This document shows, in pieces, positions 6,500 to 7,874 of a stretch of DNA of 7,874 nt. The notes under the pieces are model-generated. The model did no database searches. It saw nothing but the letters and a program-made list of their open reading frames with translations, and was not told the DNA's origin. Position numbers and translations under genes: made by a program. The stretch's first letter is position 1. Every line of letters begins with the position of its first letter. The stretch comes from an uncultured Clostridia bacterium. GTDB taxonomy: Bacteria > Bacillota > Clostridia > Christensenellales > Borkfalkiaceae. The DNA is taken from contig CAUHGY010000082.1 of the NCBI GenBank assembly GCA_959605945.1, positions 1-7,874 of the forward strand. The letters run 5' to 3'.

Positions 6500-7168
6500 G
6501 TGAGGATCAGGCGTAAAAAACATCTTGACGAAAGATTGAAGGCTGTAAGTGAATTTTTTATCGTAGCAGATAAACAACTCATCAACGTAAATGAAGCTTT
6601 GCGGGATAAAAAATACTTTGATTTCAAAAAAATATTCGGAAATAATAACGATGTTGAAATAGAAATAGGTTGTGGGAAAGGCGCGTTTATAGCAGAACTT
6701 GCCAAACTTAATCCGAATATAAATTACGCGGCTGTGGAAATGATGGAAAATATTGTTCTTACGGCTGCCGAAAGGATTTCGGCTGAAAATTTGCGGAATG
6801 TTCGTTTTATAAATTCGGGTGCGGAATATTTGCCGCGTTATATAGCAGACGGTGTGATTTCCTCTGTATATTTGAATTTTTCTCCTCCGTACCCAAAAAA
6901 CAGCAACGAAAACAAACGGCTTACAAACAAAAAATATGTGAATATGTACAAAAATATGTTGAAAAGCGGCGGTACGGTCTATCAAAAAACAGATGATGCC
7001 GAATTTTTTGAATATTCATTAAAAAATTTTGTTGACGCAGGGTTTAGGGTAGAGAATAAATCTTATGCTTCAGAAACAGAAAAACCTTTTAACGTCAAAA
7101 GCGAATACGAAAAAAAATACCGATTAGAGGGCAAGAATATTTTTGTGCTTCGTGCAGATAAAATTTGA
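6500..7168 (+). CDS. trmB: tRNA (guanine46-N7)-methyltransferase TrmB, with altered active-site motif
   Basis: TrmB uses S-adenosylmethionine to make m7G46 in the variable loop of tRNAs. The 222-residue product has the family length and layout: basic N-terminus MRIRRKK, SAM-binding motif VEIEIGCGKGAF (52-63), acidic E80 of AAVEMMEN, NVRFINSGAEYL (100-111), YLNFS (124-128), KTDD (163-166) and SEYEKKYRLEG (201-211). The central motif usually reads DPWPK..H.KRRLT. Here it is PPYPKNSNENKRLT (129-142), so the aspartate and histidine matching E. coli D144 and H151 are P129 and N136. The T of the C-terminal TEYE motif is S201. The SAM pocket looks intact. This may be a known Clostridia variant, a changed target or lost activity. 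The start is GTG with AGAGGT 5 bases upstream. I see no clear promoter between it and the divergent tRNA. Confidence 0.9.
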   Translation: MRIRRKKHLDERLKAVSEFFIVADKQLINVNEALRDKKYFDFKKIFGNNNDVEIEIGCGKGAFIAELAKLNPNINYAAVEMMENIVLTAAERISAENLRNVRFINSGAEYLPRYIADGVISSVYLNFSPPYPKNSNENKRLTNKKYVNMYKNMLKSGGTVYQKTDDAEFFEYSLKNFVDAGFRVENKSYASETEKPFNVKSEYEKKYRLEGKNIFVLRADKI

Positions 7169-7321
7169 TTCATATCCCTCTGAACTTTTGCTTTCAAAAT
7201 TACATTTTGAGTTTAATTATAAAGATTTTAGAGAAAATTATGGCGCTTATGTTTATGAGGACCTAAGGTCTGCGTCAAAAAATTATATAAGTGATTTTTT
7301 AAAATTTTCATGTTTTATGCT

Positions 7322-7346
7322 TGCTTAGCCCTTATAAGCATTTTTA
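7322..7346 (+). terminator. Possible weak terminator downstream of trmB
   Basis: TGCTTA (7322-7327) pairs with TAAGCA (7335-7340) over a 7-base loop, followed by TTTTT. The stem has only two G-C pairs and lies about 150 bases beyond the trmB stop, so it may or may not end the trmB transcript. Confidence 0.4.
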
Positions 7347-7383
7347 TTGGTTTCTAATTTTTTATTATATCATAAAAATATCT

Positions 7384-7409
7384 ATTACGTAATTTTATTA
7401 CGTAATTTT
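7384..7409. repeat. Tandem 13-bp repeat with palindromic core
   Basis: Two perfect adjacent copies of ATTACGTAATTTT (7384-7396 and 7397-7409) each contain the 10-base palindrome ATTACGTAAT. The dyad centres are exactly 13 bases apart, a little over one helical turn. This looks like a double operator or protein-binding site, or a short tandem duplication. No array extends beyond two copies. Confidence 0.7.
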
Positions 7410-7474
7410 TCCCCCGAGCAAAAACGCCGCCTTGCCTACCGTCTTGCGCGTAATGAAGAGAACCCGGGGAACTG
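7409..7474 (+). ncRNA. GC-rich island, candidate structured RNA (strand uncertain)
   Basis: About 39 of 65 bases here are G or C, in flanks that are far more AT-rich. The ends can pair: TTCCCC (7409-7414) with GGGGAA (7466-7471). Inside, ACGC (7424-7427) can pair with GCGT (7448-7451). There is no open frame of note. Such an island in an AT-rich intergenic region is typical of a stable RNA. A 6S-type RNA is one possibility, because a C-rich CCGAG strand faces a GGGGAA strand across a large internal loop, but I could not match it to a consensus. It is not a tRNA, and I see no tmRNA, SRP RNA or RNase P signature. The pairing works on either strand; plus is a guess. Confidence 0.3.
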
Positions 7475-7493
7475 AAATATAAATATTATATTT

Positions 7494-7874
7494 TTACTGT
7501 TTTTTCGGTGCGGTTTTCAGTTGAGACCACAGTATGACGGCAATCTGCAAGGGAATGCCTATCAGAAAAATTGCCCAGGGGTTTATATTTTTTGTTATAA
7601 AATGAATATATACGGATGCAAGCACGCTCCATATCAGACAAGATATCAGAATAAATGTATATTTTCTTTTTCCCCATATACAGTTAAATATAAGTAAAAC
7701 AAGAAATGATGCTGGAACGGCAAATACATATATGATCCACTGACTTACGTCGGAAAAAAGCATTCCGTAAACGTGCATTATTATAGCGGCAAGCCAAATC
7801 AACGAAGTGGCAAGAAGTGTTATGATAAGTTTGTTGACGTTATTCGATTTTACATTATAACGCTTATCGTAATT
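7494..7874 (-). CDS. Membrane protein, C-terminal part (possible XRE regulator with membrane domain)
   Basis: The minus-strand frame is open from the right edge to a TAA at 7494-7496, giving 126 residues, so the gene starts outside the window. The TTG near 7802 is internal, not a start. After a polar stretch (NYDKRYNVKSNNVNK) come four hydrophobic segments at about residues 15-37, 46-66, 72-93 and 98-117, with the charged turn WGKRKY between the second and third and a basic tail TAPKKQ. From memory, similar four-helix ends (NxIWGKR..., IFLIGIPLQI..ILW) occur on Clostridia proteins that begin with an XRE helix-turn-helix. If so, the DNA-binding part lies beyond the edge. This is a recall-based inference and a plain hypothetical membrane protein is the safe call. 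It is probably not functionally tied to trmB. Confidence 0.7.
   Translation of the reverse strand, partial: NYDKRYNVKSNNVNKLIITLLATSLIWLAAIIMHVYGMLFSDVSQWIIYVFAVPASFLVLLIFNCIWGKRKYTFILISCLIWSVLASVYIHFITKNINPWAIFLIGIPLQIAVILWSQLKTAPKKQ

Larger units (their letters stand above)
7169..7493. other. AT-rich intergenic region without a convincing protein gene
   Basis: About 325 bases separate trmB from the minus-strand membrane-protein gene. An open frame of 61 codons (7143-7328, TTG start) overlaps the end of trmB, has no ribosome-binding site and no family look, so I do not call it. The region holds a weak hairpin at 7322-7346, an extended -10 box on the minus strand (TGATATAAT, complement of 7364-7372) with no good -35, a tandem repeat at 7384-7409, a GC-rich island at about 7409-7474, and an all-AT hairpin (7475-7482 with 7486-7493) beside the stop of the right-hand gene. 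Confidence 0.6.

Noticed and set aside
7143..7328. Short plus-strand frame of 61 codons overlapping the end of trmB
   Set aside because: It starts with TTG inside trmB, has no ribosome-binding site, reads AT-driven residues and matches nothing I recognise.
1..7874. CRISPR array, insertion sequence, prophage or defence genes
   Set aside because: No regularly spaced repeats, transposase-like frames, terminal inverted repeats or known defence motifs are visible. The only tandem repeat has two copies.

Overview
The window is part of a division and cell-wall (dcw) gene cluster from a low-GC, monoderm-type bacterium. It most resembles a member of the Clostridia, probably an uncultured gut lineage. 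The evidence is the gene order murD-ftsW-murA-ftsQ-ftsA-ftsZ, the strong GGAGG ribosome-binding sites, the AT-rich intergenic DNA and the Clostridia-like look of FtsW, FtsQ and TrmB. No species can be named from the sequence alone.

Positions 1-6158 hold one tightly packed plus-strand operon: the 3' end of murD, then complete ftsW, murA, ftsQ, ftsA and ftsZ. MurA makes the first committed peptidoglycan precursor and MurD adds D-glutamate to the muramoyl peptide. FtsW polymerises lipid II at the septum, FtsQ is the bitopic scaffold of the divisome, and FtsA links FtsZ polymers to the rest. The murG, murC and murB genes often found in this stretch are absent. A GC-rich hairpin with a T tract closes the operon at about 6169-6195.

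Positions 6199-6499 carry a minus-strand tRNA-Pro (anticodon GGG) with a clear sigma-70 type promoter on its right and a 13-bp hairpin terminator immediately on its left, so it converges on ftsZ. A divergent plus-strand trmB (tRNA m7G46 methyltransferase) follows at 6500-7168. Its usual catalytic DPW...H motif is rewritten.

Positions 7169-7493 contain no convincing protein gene. They hold a weak terminator, a perfect tandem repeat of a 13-mer with a palindromic core, and a 65-base island of about 60% GC in otherwise very AT-rich DNA, possibly a structured RNA. From 7494 to the right edge, on the minus strand, lies the C-terminal part of a four-helix membrane protein, perhaps the membrane domain of an XRE-type regulator.

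Most of the window is ordinary core genome and I found no new multi-gene system. The points most worth checking are an FtsA with no C-terminal membrane-targeting helix and an altered phosphate-2 loop, the TrmB active-site changes, the absence of murG, and the repeat plus GC-rich island.
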